DNA from: a virus
Virus record (IMG/VR): IMGVR_UViG_3300046703_000201
Span: 1-52,888 of that record
Direction: 5' to 3' (one strand)
DNA: 52,888 nt
The notes under the pieces are model-generated. The model was not told where the DNA came from. It saw nothing but the letters and a program-made list of their open reading frames with translations, and ran no database searches. Made by a program: the position numbers and the translations under genes. Of the stretch, positions 23,338 to 30,422 are shown piece after piece; the first letter of the stretch is position 1; the number at the start of each line of letters is the position of its first letter.

Positions 23338-23876
23338 GGTTCATCTTCTTCTTCAAGTGCGGGATTCAACTCCGCCCCTACGTAACTCGATTCGATTAAC
23401 AGCATCTGGTGTTCATCCGACATATCCACCCGTTGCAGCACGGAAATCAGGTTACCATCCCGCCGATAAGCGGTTTGAGCGTTTTTCCACATCACCACAT
23501 TGTCCGGGGTCAACTGAATCTTGGTCGTCTTGGCCGGGCGAATGCGCAAGCCTTCCACTGTTTCCTTGCCAAACCGCACATTGGGATCGACAAAAATGGT
23601 CACTTTGACGTTTTGCCAATCCTCGATGAATGGCGAATCTGTGATCGCTTTCATCGTCTTGCTGTTGCCCGCATTGAGGATAAGCGGCTTGAGCTTTTCG
23701 CCGGGGCGAATCTCTTTATCGGCAAAGTGCGCCGTATTGAATACATCCTTGGTCTTTTTGGTGCGGTCCGGTTCGAGCATGACATGCGAGATTGTCAGCA
23801 CAATCGGCTCGACGATGTCAGCCGAGGATAGATAGGGGGAATCGAAGGCTTTGCGGTAATGGGTTTTGGTGGTCAT
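23334..23876 (-). CDS. Exonuclease-associated early protein (180 aa)
   Basis: Opens MTTKTHYRKAFDSPYLSSAD, then KLKPLILNAGNSKTMKAI, FIEDWQNVKVTIFVDPNVRF. Proteins with this KPLILN...SK / EDW..V...DP layout regularly accompany YqaJ exonucleases in phages. A single-strand annealing or DNA-binding role is likely, but I cannot prove it. Coupled to the exonuclease gene by ATGA. Confidence 0.65.
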   Translation of the reverse strand: MTTKTHYRKAFDSPYLSSADIVEPIVLTISHVMLEPDRTKKTKDVFNTAHFADKEIRPGEKLKPLILNAGNSKTMKAITDSPFIEDWQNVKVTIFVDPNVRFGKETVEGLRIRPAKTTKIQLTPDNVVMWKNAQTAYRRDGNLISVLQRVDMSDEHQMLLIESSYVGAELNPALEEEDEP

Positions 23877-23894
23877 TATTACGTTCCTTTATTA

Positions 23895-23958
23895 ACATGG
23901 ATATTCAGGATGAGCAGGATATTGGCTTTTTATCCTGACTATCCTGTCCATCCATGTA
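23895..23958. repeat. Long inverted repeat, second copy
   Basis: Imperfect arms of 27 nt at 23895-23921 and 23932-23958 flank TTGGCTTTTT. The arms begin ACATGGATATTCAGGAT and end CCATCCATGT, almost the same as 8769-8832. Here the element is intergenic in the leftward early operon. Confidence 0.8.
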
Positions 23959-23964
23959 AAAAAA

Positions 23965-24333
23965 TTAATCCCACTTCTTTGCATGTGCTTTTTCGGCATC
24001 CTTGATGGCGATCTGCGCCCAGTAGGTGTCCACCATATATTTGAGCGCGGTCAGGGCCAGATAATTTTTTTTGCCGTTGCACAATTGATGTTCGACCGAA
24101 TCCAGAATGTAACCAAAGGTCAGCAAGCGTGCGGCTTCTGGCGCATTAGCCATCGCTTCTTCAAAATGCGCAAAAGTCCACGGATCATCTTCCTGACCTT
24201 TTTCGAGCAGGCCGGCGGCATATTGGGCGATGGTTTCTACCCGCAAATCATTCGATGCTTCGGCGTCAAGATGATCGCTCAATTCGGCATATAGGGCGTT
24301 GTCGGGATTGGCATCAGGCGGCACGAATGGCAT
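23965..24333 (-). CDS. First leftward early protein (122 aa)
   Basis: Acidic, helical protein (MPFVPPDANPDNALYAELSD) with no motif. It is the first gene downstream of PL, the position of lambda N or small early regulators, but it lacks an Arg-rich N-type motif. Function unknown. Confidence 0.6.
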   Translation of the reverse strand: MPFVPPDANPDNALYAELSDHLDAEASNDLRVETIAQYAAGLLEKGQEDDPWTFAHFEEAMANAPEAARLLTFGYILDSVEHQLCNGKKNYLALTALKYMVDTYWAQIAIKDAEKAHAKKWD

Positions 24334-24369
24334 GTTGTTCTTCCCCGGTGTTGGCGTTGACGATGGGGC

Positions 24370-24408
24370 ATCATATTAGCTGGTTGCATGTTATGTCAAT
24401 AGCACAAC
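24370..24408 (-). promoter_or_regulatory. PL promoter and operator
   Basis: On the minus strand: operator GTTGTGC-TATTG-ACATAAC with TTGACA (-35) inside it, then TATGAT at an 18-bp spacer (24370-24375). It drives the leftward early operon. The surrounding 27 bp (24388-24414) is repeated with one mismatch, inverted, at PR. Confidence 0.72.
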
Positions 24409-24428
24409 AAAAATATTTTTCAGTCAAT

Positions 24429-24455
24429 AAAAAACCCTCCGGAGAGGGCTTTTGT
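24429..24455 (-). terminator. Terminator of the repressor transcript
   Basis: On the minus strand AGCCCTCTCCGGAGGGTTTTTT forms a compact stem with a T6 tract, ending the leftward transcript of the repressor unit just before PL. Confidence 0.75.
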
Positions 24456-24458
24456 TCG

Positions 24459-24534
24459 GTAGGGGCAGGTTTTGAACCTGCCCGTGCGGATGTTATTCAA
24501 CGTGATGCGGACGGGTTTGAAACCCACCCCTACG
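24459..24534. repeat. Twin-hairpin REP-like element
   Basis: GTAGGGGCAGGT...ACCTGCCC and GGACGGGTTT...AAACCCACCCCTACG hairpins in opposed order, separated by a GTGCGGATGTTATTCAACGTG spacer related to that of the late copies. The stop of the 38-aa frame is one base outside it. Confidence 0.85.
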
Positions 24535-24651
24535 TCAATCCGAAGGTTCCTGGTGTTCCGCCAATTCACGCGCTAAATCCAGTAATTCTTTTTTTTCTTC
24601 TTGCGTCATGGAGTAATACAGTGAGAGCAATTCTTCCAGCGAGGTGTCCAA
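24535..24651 (-). CDS. Small TTG-initiated protein (38 aa)
   Basis: TTG 24651 sits 4 nt after GGAGAAG. The peptide is acidic and amphipathic (SLEELLSLYYSMTQEEKKEL). It lies between the repressor gene and its terminator, so it would be co-transcribed with the repressor. It may be a lysogeny accessory peptide, or no gene. Confidence 0.4.
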   Translation of the reverse strand: MDTSLEELLSLYYSMTQEEKKELLDLARELAEHQEPSD

Positions 24652-24729
24652 TTGACTTCTCCTTTCCGATTGTTTGCAGCGGGGATGGAAAGGTAATCCA
24701 TAGCAAGTTACTCGTCAATAGGGTTACTG

Positions 24730-25068
24730 TTATTTTTTCTGGTTTATCATCAATCTGGCATGAGCGAGCAGAATTGCGCGCATTTCTTCGCTCATTTTTT
24801 CGTATAGCTCGGTAAGTTCGTTTTCTTCGGCCTCATCATGGCTCACATCCATCCAGCCCAAAGGCTTGCCGCAACCAGCTTCGAGTTGTCGGGCCAGCGT
24901 GGAACCCATCACGGCCACTTTGCCATTCTTATTTTTGAACTGGGTCGAAATCTGCGACAGGTTATGCCTGGATGTGCCGGCAGCGCGAGCCACCGCCGCA
25001 GCAGATTTAAACTCTGCCACCAGAACTTCGAGGTTGCTGCGGCGTATTTCTTCAATGGTCGATTTCAT
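24730..25068 (-). CDS. Repressor of the lysis-lysogeny switch (112 aa)
   Basis: Starts MKSTIEEIRRSNLEVLVAEF. A helix-turn-helix follows (SAAAVARAAGTSRHNLSQIS), then GSTLARQLEAGCGKPLGWMD, typical of short phage XRE repressors. The acidic C-terminal helices (ENELTELYEKMSEEMRAILL) probably dimerise. No peptidase domain, so induction cannot be by RecA-type autocleavage. It is flanked by PL and PR, each with the same operator. Longer upstream starts would run across PR. Confidence 0.8.
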   Translation of the reverse strand: MKSTIEEIRRSNLEVLVAEFKSAAAVARAAGTSRHNLSQISTQFKNKNGKVAVMGSTLARQLEAGCGKPLGWMDVSHDEAEENELTELYEKMSEEMRAILLAHARLMINQKK

Positions 25069-25119
25069 GCGCGCAATCTTAGCTGGTTGCATAGATTTTG
25101 CAAGCATTTTTTTTATTTT

Positions 25120-25157
25120 GTTGTGCTGTTGACATAACATGCGTTCAGCATAATAAT
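25120..25157 (+). promoter_or_regulatory. PR promoter and operator
   Basis: Operator GTTGTGC-TGTTG-ACATAAC (25120-25138) overlaps TTGACA at 25129-25134. The -10 is TAATAA/AATAAT at 25151-25157. It drives the cro-led rightward operon, 34 bp upstream of that start. Confidence 0.78.
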
Positions 25158-25190
25158 GCGCCATCCATAACAAAACCAAAAAATCACGGC

Positions 25191-25400
25191 ATGGACAAAA
25201 CAATCGAAATCAATGATCTCACGCCCGGCGAACGGCGCGAACTGGCAAAAAATATCGGCAAGAGTGATGTGTTTTTGTGGCAATGCGGGGACGGTATCCG
25301 CACCCCCAGCCTGGCAACCGCCGATGCCCTGATCGACCATGAACCGCGCCTGACGGTAAAAACCCTGCTGGCACCCAAGCGCAGACGCGAAGCAATGTGA
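25191..25400 (+). CDS. Cro-like (YdaS-type) regulator (69 aa)
   Basis: MDKTIEINDLTPGERRELAK, then IGKSDVFLWQCGDGIRTPSL as the recognition-helix region and ATADALIDHEPRLTV, the short YdaS/Cro pattern. It diverges from the repressor gene and is the first PR gene. Its stop overlaps the next start (ATGTGA). Confidence 0.8.
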   Translation: MDKTIEINDLTPGERRELAKNIGKSDVFLWQCGDGIRTPSLATADALIDHEPRLTVKTLLAPKRRREAM

Positions 25401-25654
25401 ATTCTACCCGCACTCTCCTGCGCTTGGAAATCGCGCGAGGTCTTGAGCATTTGCCAAAAGGTGCGGATATGCGGCTGCATATCAAAATGTTGCCGCCGGA
25501 CAGGCGAGGGTTTTTAAGTGCGCTGGCTGATTGGGTTGAGGATTACCAGAAGCACCAGCAATCATTTGATGATGTGCTGATGGCTGCCGTCAAGATCAGC
25601 CGCGAAAGAAAAATTCAGGCGGTACAACCATTGCGGGGGATTCATGGCCGGTGA
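25397..25654 (+). CDS. Early protein before the initiator (85 aa)
   Basis: Contains EIARGLEHLPKGADMRLHI and PPDRRGFLSALADWVEDYQK. All-helical, soluble. It overlaps cro by 4 bp and the initiator gene by 11 bp. A CII-like place in the operon, but no CII-type HTH is evident. Unknown. Confidence 0.6.
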   Translation: MNSTRTLLRLEIARGLEHLPKGADMRLHIKMLPPDRRGFLSALADWVEDYQKHQQSFDDVLMAAVKISRERKIQAVQPLRGIHGR

Positions 25655-26420
25655 CTGGATCAAGATCGAAAATGAATTGCCGGACAAGCCGGAAGTTCAC
25701 GCCATTGCCGCGAAGTTGAATATTGACCCGGATGCGGTGGTCGGCAAGCTGATTCGGGTTTGGCAATGGTTTGATAAACACACGGTTGATGGTAACGCTC
25801 TCGGCGTTAGTTTTGCGTTAGTGGATCGTATAACCGGCGTTATCGGATTTGGCGAAGCGATGATGTTTTCTGCATGGCTGGAGCAAAAAGACAAGATGCT
25901 GGTCATGCCGCATTTTGACCGGCATACCTCGTCAAGTGCCAAAAAACGGGCGTTGACAGCCAAACGGGTCGCAAACTTTGAACAAAAAACTAACGCGAAG
26001 GCTAACGCTACAACTAACGCTGCGAACGTTAGCGGAGCGTTACCTAGAGAAGAGAAGAATATATCTATTACTAACGTAATAGATAAGGGCGCTAATCGCG
26101 CCAAGAAATTGCCGGATGATTTTTTGCCAAACGAATGGCACATCGTCTATGCGCTGCAAAACAAACTGAATCTGGAAGAACAGTTTGCCCAGTTTGCCGA
26201 TTACCACAAGGCGCGGGGCAGCACGATGAAAGACTGGAATGCCGCGCTGCGCACTTGGCTGCGCAACGCCACGCAATACCGCAAGACCAGCCCGTCGGAC
26301 AAACCCGGCAAACCGAATTATTTTGACCACTTGCAGGATGTGAGCAACCAGCTAACGGGGAGAACGACAAATGCCGGTATTACCCTTGACATGGATCAAC
26401 GCATTATTTCAAAAATTTGA
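25644..26420 (+). CDS. O-like replication initiator (258 aa)
   Basis: The N terminus MAGDWIKIENELPDKPEVHA, with VGKLIRVWQWFDKHTVDGNAL, is the wHTH domain of phage O/DnaT-like replisome organisers. The C terminus LPNEWHIVYALQNKLN ... GSTMKDWNAALRTWLRNA is the DnaT-like ssDNA/partner domain. The linker is encoded by repeated CTAACGC units, as the lambda origin lies within O. It overlaps the P-like gene by 50 bp. Confidence 0.82.
   Translation: MAGDWIKIENELPDKPEVHAIAAKLNIDPDAVVGKLIRVWQWFDKHTVDGNALGVSFALVDRITGVIGFGEAMMFSAWLEQKDKMLVMPHFDRHTSSSAKKRALTAKRVANFEQKTNAKANATTNAANVSGALPREEKNISITNVIDKGANRAKKLPDDFLPNEWHIVYALQNKLNLEEQFAQFADYHKARGSTMKDWNAALRTWLRNATQYRKTSPSDKPGKPNYFDHLQDVSNQLTGRTTNAGITLDMDQRIISKI
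25790..26077. other. Candidate replication origin (iterons in the initiator gene)
   Basis: Nine TAACG/CGTTA-type repeats occur at 25792, 25805, 25815, 25990, 26001, 26013, 26025, 26036 and 26070. They are followed by an A/T- and purine-rich stretch (26046-26075). Position and layout mimic lambda ori. The repeats also encode an Asn/Ala-rich linker, so low complexity alone is the alternative. Confidence 0.55.
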
Positions 26421-26724
26421 ACGGTTTTACGGGCAAGACTTCGTGCGCAAATGGGCGGGCACCGATGTGATGGCGGTAAAACAGGAATGGGCCGAAAAGC
26501 TCGGCAAGTTTGACGGTGAAACCTTGCGCCAAGCGGCGGAATATTGCGGTGACAACATCGCCAAACCGCCCAGCCTGCCGGAATTTGTCACCATCTGCAA
26601 AAACATGCGCCCGGCGCCGGTGCATCATGCATTTTTGCCGGAACCGAAATTCGAGAAAACGGAATACGGCATGAAAATGGCGGCTGAACTCAAAAAATTG
26701 CTGGCAAAAAAGGTGGTGTCGTAA
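26371..26724 (+). CDS. P-like replication protein, probable helicase loader partner (117 aa)
   Basis: LPLTWINALFQKFERFYGQD, then VKQEWAEKLGKFDGETLRQA and PPSLPEFVTICKNMRP, the conserved core of lambda P-like proteins, here in a short version. It follows and overlaps the O-like gene. It would deliver host DnaB to the origin. Confidence 0.75.
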   Translation: MPVLPLTWINALFQKFERFYGQDFVRKWAGTDVMAVKQEWAEKLGKFDGETLRQAAEYCGDNIAKPPSLPEFVTICKNMRPAPVHHAFLPEPKFEKTEYGMKMAAELKKLLAKKVVS

Positions 26725-27041
26725 TGGCGAAAACAATTGCCCTGATGAAAATTGAACAAAACCGTGAACAATTCGCGCCGGATTTTTACGACTGGATGAA
26801 ACACAATTATCCGCTGTTTTCCCACTTCGAGGACGAAGCCCTGTCCGCGTATATGGTTGGCTTTGGTCGTTATTCTGCCCGCACCATCTGGGAAGTAATG
26901 CGCCACCGCACCAACCTGCGCGAAATCGGGGACGGCACCTGGAAACTCAACGATCACCGCACGCCGGATTTGGCACGGCTGTATCTGCTGCTGCATCCTG
27001 GGCATAAGGGGTTTTTTGAATTGCGCAGGAGGGCGGCATGA
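26724..27041 (+). CDS. Early hypothetical protein, winged-helix-like (105 aa)
   Basis: Contains FAPDFYDWMKHNYPLFSHFE and GRYSARTIWEVMRHRTNLRE, then DHRTPDLARLYLLLHPGHKG. As I recall, the pattern is common in phage early regions after the helicase loader. Start overlaps the previous stop (TAATGG). Function unknown. Confidence 0.65.
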   Translation: MAKTIALMKIEQNREQFAPDFYDWMKHNYPLFSHFEDEALSAYMVGFGRYSARTIWEVMRHRTNLREIGDGTWKLNDHRTPDLARLYLLLHPGHKGFFELRRRAA

Positions 27042-27250
27042 TAAAACATGATGAAGGCGCTGTGACGGTCAAAAAATTTGACGGGATTGAATTTTCAATC
27101 GGCGGGGTCGTAATTGAACTATCCGATGGTCGTGTGCGCATCTGGAACGGCATAGGCGAAGTCAGCGATACGCCGGATGTCGATTTGCCCATTGAATCGC
27201 TGAAACAGGCATTGAGCACAACTTGGATGCTGGTGAGGAAAGCAGAGTGA
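27038..27250 (+). CDS. Early hypothetical protein (70 aa)
   Basis: Beta-rich (IEFSIGGVVIELSDGRVRIW) small protein, ATGA-coupled to its upstream neighbour. It has a GTGA overlap with the next small gene. Unknown. Confidence 0.6.
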   Translation: MIKHDEGAVTVKKFDGIEFSIGGVVIELSDGRVRIWNGIGEVSDTPDVDLPIESLKQALSTTWMLVRKAE

Positions 27251-27339
27251 GATACATCAGCGTTTGTTCCGGTCCAACTCAGGATGATGAATATAAATAC
27301 AGGGAACACAAAGGAAAGCTTGAGGCGAGACGCAAATGA
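27247..27339 (+). CDS. Small basic early protein (30 aa)
   Basis: GTG 27247 overlaps the preceding stop. The peptide contains CSGPTQDDEYKYREHKGKLE. It is followed by an ATGA overlap with the next gene. Tight coupling on both sides supports it despite the size. Confidence 0.45.
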   Translation: MRYISVCSGPTQDDEYKYREHKGKLEARRK

Positions 27340-27455
27340 ACATTTTTGAACCCATCAAAACCATCGTAACCACGGCCATCGCCGTCTATCTGGCTCTGAT
27401 CGCAATGGCGTATACCTTGCCGCTATTTGATGAACTACTGGGAATCATGCCATGA
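27336..27455 (+). CDS. Small single-span membrane protein (39 aa)
   Basis: MNIFEPIKTIVTTAIAVYLA continues into a hydrophobic helix ending ALIAMAYTLPLF. ATGA overlaps at both ends place it firmly in the operon. Unknown role. Confidence 0.5.
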   Translation: MNIFEPIKTIVTTAIAVYLALIAMAYTLPLFDELLGIMP

Positions 27456-27700
27456 ACGTACTCAATGCTATTGCAACTTTGACAAAATACAACGAATGGC
27501 GGCGTGGCGCGAACATTCCGCAACCGGCACCGGCATCCATAGGCCGCGCGATCGAGTCTGTTTGCGAGGCGGCGGCACGGTATGAGGCGCTGCGTCTGTT
27601 GAATGTTCGTCAATTCGTTGAACTGAAAGAGCGCAATTTGTCCGGCGAGAACTTCGACACGATGGTTGATGAACTGGTTAAGGCGCGGGCGGAAGAATGA
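27452..27700 (+). CDS. Early hypothetical protein (82 aa)
   Basis: Helical; contains YNEWRRGANIPQPAPASIGR and RAIESVCEAAARYEALR. Short proteins of this look lie near ninB in other phages. Coupled to the next gene by ATGA. Confidence 0.6.
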   Translation: MNVLNAIATLTKYNEWRRGANIPQPAPASIGRAIESVCEAAARYEALRLLNVRQFVELKERNLSGENFDTMVDELVKARAEE

Positions 27701-28146
27701 GCGACAAGCGCGTTTTCATCTTCACCCATCCCAACTCGCGCCGCCTGGCTCATGCCCAATGTGATCTGGCGCCGGAGGGCGCGAGGGTGGTGTTTGATTA
27801 CGAGCCGCCCAAAACCAATCCGCAGGAACGTAAGTATCACGCGATGATTAAAGATATTTCGCAACATTGCCTGTTTTTAAATCAGTCATGGGATGCCGAA
27901 GAGTGGAAACGCCTGTTGATCGACGCCTTTGTCCGCGTGATGCGCGAACAAGCCAAGGCGGAAAACAAACCTGACCCGTTTGGCGATCAAGGCCGCGTGG
28001 TGCCGGCACTGGATGGCCAGGGCATTGTGCAGCTCGGCATCCAGTCGCGCAAATTCAGCAAGCCGGTTGCCGCGCAGTTTATCGAGTATCTGTACAGCTA
28101 CGGCGCCGAAAACAATGTCAACTGGTCCGACGAGGTGAACTGGTGA
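27697..28146 (+). CDS. ninB: NinB/Orf-type recombination mediator
   Basis: The 149-residue protein matches NinB: KTNPQERKYHAMIKDISQHC, WDAEEWKRLLIDAFVRVMRE, QSRKFSKPVAAQFIEYLYSY. Lambda Orf/NinB binds ssDNA and replaces RecFOR in recombination. It lies in the nin-like segment with DUF1364 and RuvC-like genes. Start ATGA-coupled. Confidence 0.9.
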   Translation: MSDKRVFIFTHPNSRRLAHAQCDLAPEGARVVFDYEPPKTNPQERKYHAMIKDISQHCLFLNQSWDAEEWKRLLIDAFVRVMREQAKAENKPDPFGDQGRVVPALDGQGIVQLGIQSRKFSKPVAAQFIEYLYSYGAENNVNWSDEVNW

Positions 28147-28445
28147 GCAAAATTACCGAATCCGCAAACGGTGAGGATTGCCAGGTAAGGTTGCCCGGCG
28201 TATGCAGTTTTAATCCCCAGCAAACCGTCTGGGCGCACGCTAACGGGCTTGCCGCCGGCAAGGGCAAGGGTATCAAGTCACCCGACGCGCTGGGCGCGTA
28301 TGCGTGCTATAGCTGCCATATGGTGATCGACGGCCAACTGCCCGCGCCGCCGGATATGACGCGGCAGGATGTGTTGCTGGCGTTTCACGAAGGACACCAG
28401 CGCAGTTTTATCAAGTTGCTGGAAAAAGGTTTGGTGACATGCTGA
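28143..28445 (+). CDS. DUF1364 protein, putative HNH-like nuclease (100 aa)
   Basis: CQVRLPGVCSFNPQQTVWAH and GAYACYSCHMVIDGQ match DUF1364, with paired Cys/His metal ligands as in treble-clef nucleases. It sits next to ninB, as often seen, suggesting a recombination role. ATG overlaps the ninB stop region. Confidence 0.8.
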   Translation: MSKITESANGEDCQVRLPGVCSFNPQQTVWAHANGLAAGKGKGIKSPDALGAYACYSCHMVIDGQLPAPPDMTRQDVLLAFHEGHQRSFIKLLEKGLVTC

Positions 28446-28446
28446 C

Positions 28447-28647
28447 ATGCCGTTATGCAAACAGTGCGCGCATCTCAGATTGAAGCAAGAACACCCGAAC
28501 CAGGCATGGTGGGCATTGTGGGTGTGTGACAAGCGAAAATTCTGCTTCGGTCTGGATAGCGACGTAAGCGCGGGCAAGGGCGATAAACAGCGCGGCCTGG
28601 ATGCCATGCCGGACAAATGCAAATCATTTGACAAGAGGTGCGCATGA
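28447..28647 (+). CDS. Small cysteine-rich (zinc) protein (66 aa)
   Basis: CKQCAHLRLKQEHPNQAWWA, then CDKRKFCFGLD and CKSFDKRC give several metal-binding cysteines. It resembles NinF/NinH-region zinc proteins in position. Coupled to the RuvC-like gene by ATGA. Confidence 0.65.
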   Translation: MPLCKQCAHLRLKQEHPNQAWWALWVCDKRKFCFGLDSDVSAGKGDKQRGLDAMPDKCKSFDKRCA

Positions 28648-29105
28648 TATTGGCGATTGATCCGGGCAATACGCAAAGTGGCTGGTGTTTGTTCGGCGGT
28701 AAAAGCGTGCTGGATTCCGGTGTTTTGGATAATCACGCCATGCTCGAATTGATTTACCAGTATCGGAATTATGACTTGGCAATTGAGATGATTGCGAGCT
28801 ATGGCATGGCAGTAGGCCGGGAAGTATTCGAGACCTGCGTATGGATCGGGCGTTTTCAACAGTGGCATAACAGGCCGGATGCGGTGCGGCTGGTGTATCG
28901 CAAAGATGTAAAACTGCACCTGTGCGGCAATACCAAGGCCAAGGATACCAACATTCGACAAGCAATTATTGATCTTTTCCCGCCCAAAGGAGACGGGAAA
29001 ATCCCGCAGATAGGCACCAAGAAACAACCCGGACCGCTGTATGGCATCAGTAGTCATGCCTGGGCGGCTTTGGCCGTGGCGTTGACAGTAAGCGACATCA
29101 ACTAA
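28644..29105 (+). CDS. RuvC-like Holliday junction resolvase (153 aa)
   Basis: MILAIDPGNTQSGWCLF supplies the first acidic residue of the RNase H fold. YDLAIEMIASYG gives the second, and the terminal SSHAWAALAVALTV segment the last helix, though its acidic residue is replaced by H/S. It functionally replaces Rap/RusA seen in other nin regions. ATG 28644 preferred over GTG 28638. Confidence 0.82.
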   Translation: MILAIDPGNTQSGWCLFGGKSVLDSGVLDNHAMLELIYQYRNYDLAIEMIASYGMAVGREVFETCVWIGRFQQWHNRPDAVRLVYRKDVKLHLCGNTKAKDTNIRQAIIDLFPPKGDGKIPQIGTKKQPGPLYGISSHAWAALAVALTVSDIN

Positions 29106-29116
29106 CAGGGGGCTAT

Positions 29117-29614
29117 ATGGGATTCGAGCGATTGATTAAATCTGTTGAAGCGCATTCGCTAGGCTGGAAATCAACCGAAGAATGCGCGGTGGATCGGGTA
29201 ACGGCTATCGGCCTAGCCGCCGGCGGGAACGAAACCGGCGAAGCCATGCTGCGGGTAAACGCGCTCGATGCCAGCGCCTTGCGCAAAGTCATTTACCTGG
29301 TCGCGCGCCGGCTGAACCAGCGCCTGAACATCACGCGCGGATATGGTGAACGACTAGCAATCGCCGCCCTGCATGAATATTTGCGCCCCCACTGCTATTA
29401 TTGCGGCGGCAAAGGCCAGCATTTCCAGAAAAACACGGCAGTCCGCGCCTGCCCCTATTGCCAGGGCAGTGGCCTGCATCGCTATTCGGACACCGACCGC
29501 GCCATGCTGATCGGTGCATCGTACAATCAGCGCGCCTATGAAGAAGCCTTGGCTTATTTGCGCGATTCAGTCCGGACATTGGTAATTAATGCGGATCGGC
29601 GGCTTGATGCCTGA
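29117..29614 (+). CDS. Q-like late antiterminator with DnaJ-type zinc motif (165 aa)
   Basis: Helical N-terminal half (ALRKVIYLVARRLNQRL), then CYYCGGKGQHF ... CPYCQGSGLHRY, two CxxCxGxG motifs as in Q-type proteins of some lambdoid phages. It is the last gene of the rightward early operon and 730 bp upstream of a promoter-terminator unit. Action on late transcription is inferred from family and place. Confidence 0.72.
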   Translation: MGFERLIKSVEAHSLGWKSTEECAVDRVTAIGLAAGGNETGEAMLRVNALDASALRKVIYLVARRLNQRLNITRGYGERLAIAALHEYLRPHCYYCGGKGQHFQKNTAVRACPYCQGSGLHRYSDTDRAMLIGASYNQRAYEEALAYLRDSVRTLVINADRRLDA

Positions 29615-29712
29615 AAGAATTATCCCAGCATCTTGCAGATGTGCCGATAATAAATGCCGGTTAGCTGTCCCCGGCATTACAACCCAATAACCCACGCCGG
29701 AGGGTTAATCTG

Positions 29713-29967
29713 CTAATCCGGCACCATCGAATTACGCTTTTTCTTGCCTTTCAATTTTGCCGCCTTGATCTGGAACAGTTCCCAAAACGCCGGATGCATC
29801 GAACTGTTTCGCGTCCGGTCTTTGACATCGTAATGCTCCCACTTGACCCATGTCATCATATGGCAAAACAACAAACCCGCCGCTTCAGTCTGGCTTAACC
29901 CAGCCTCAAGCCGGGCTTCCCTGATCTGTTCCGGGGTGGGCGAGATACTCTTGCTCGGCTTTGGCAT
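29713..29967 (-). CDS. XRE-type HTH regulator (84 aa)
   Basis: PEQIREARLEAGLSQTEAAG is an HTH_XRE helix pair, followed by a less typical LLFCHMMTWVKWEHYD turn. Basic C-terminal tail. Leftward, opposite to the early operon, so it may be expressed in the lysogen. Confidence 0.7.
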   Translation of the reverse strand: MPKPSKSISPTPEQIREARLEAGLSQTEAAGLLFCHMMTWVKWEHYDVKDRTRNSSMHPAFWELFQIKAAKLKGKKKRNSMVPD

Positions 29968-29976
29968 ATTTTCCTT

Positions 29977-30174
29977 TCAATAAACTTCGATGCTTGACGG
30001 ACAAGTTCCACGGAACGCGCGCCAAAAATAATTGCCCGCATATTGATATTGGCAATTCCATACCGTTTGATAGGTGACGGATTGCGCCATAATCATTTGC
30101 CCAGTCCACATTGCCGTTGCGGCTTGGACGTTGAATGATACGGCCAGTAGGCCGATTAAAAACAATTTTTTCAT
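29977..30174 (-). CDS. Small secreted protein (65 aa)
   Basis: Sec signal peptide MKKLFLIGLLAVSFNVQAATA with an AQA|A-like cleavage site, then a short mature part with two cysteines (WNCQYQY ... GTCPSS) that may form a disulfide in the periplasm. Candidate lysogenic-conversion or exclusion factor. Start after AATTCCC is weak. Confidence 0.6.
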   Translation of the reverse strand: MKKLFLIGLLAVSFNVQAATAMWTGQMIMAQSVTYQTVWNCQYQYAGNYFWRAFRGTCPSSIEVY

Positions 30175-30190
30175 GATAATTCCCTTAAAT

Positions 30191-30325
30191 TTAAAAATCG
30201 CCTAGACGCATCCAGGCATAAAGTACCGCAATGCCAAACGCGAACCAAAAACCGATAGTCGCAAGTCCGTAAACAATGCCGCCCAAAATAAGCAGCGTAA
30301 CAGTCCAGTCAATAAAATCCTGCAT
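30191..30325 (-). CDS. Small membrane protein (44 aa)
   Basis: ATG 30325 follows AAAGGAAATTATT. The hydrophobic stretches VTLLILGGIVYGLATIGFW and FAFGIAVLYAW give one or two membrane spans. It is directly upstream of the secreted-protein gene in the same leftward unit. Confidence 0.55.
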   Translation of the reverse strand: MQDFIDWTVTLLILGGIVYGLATIGFWFAFGIAVLYAWMRLGDF

Positions 30326-30346
30326 AATAATTTCCTTTAAAAATAC

Positions 30347-30376
30347 TTGACACATTTGATGCTTTTATGATTAAAT
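30347..30376 (+). promoter_or_regulatory. Rightward promoter, possible late pR'
   Basis: TTGACA at 30347-30352 and an extended TG-A-TTAAAT -10 at 30368-30376 (18-bp spacer). A terminator begins only 47 bp later. This matches the lambda pR' arrangement that Q acts on. Confidence 0.6.
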
Positions 30377-30422
30377 CGCACCAGCTAATTAGGTTCTGCC
30401 GCATGGTGGAACACATAACGAT

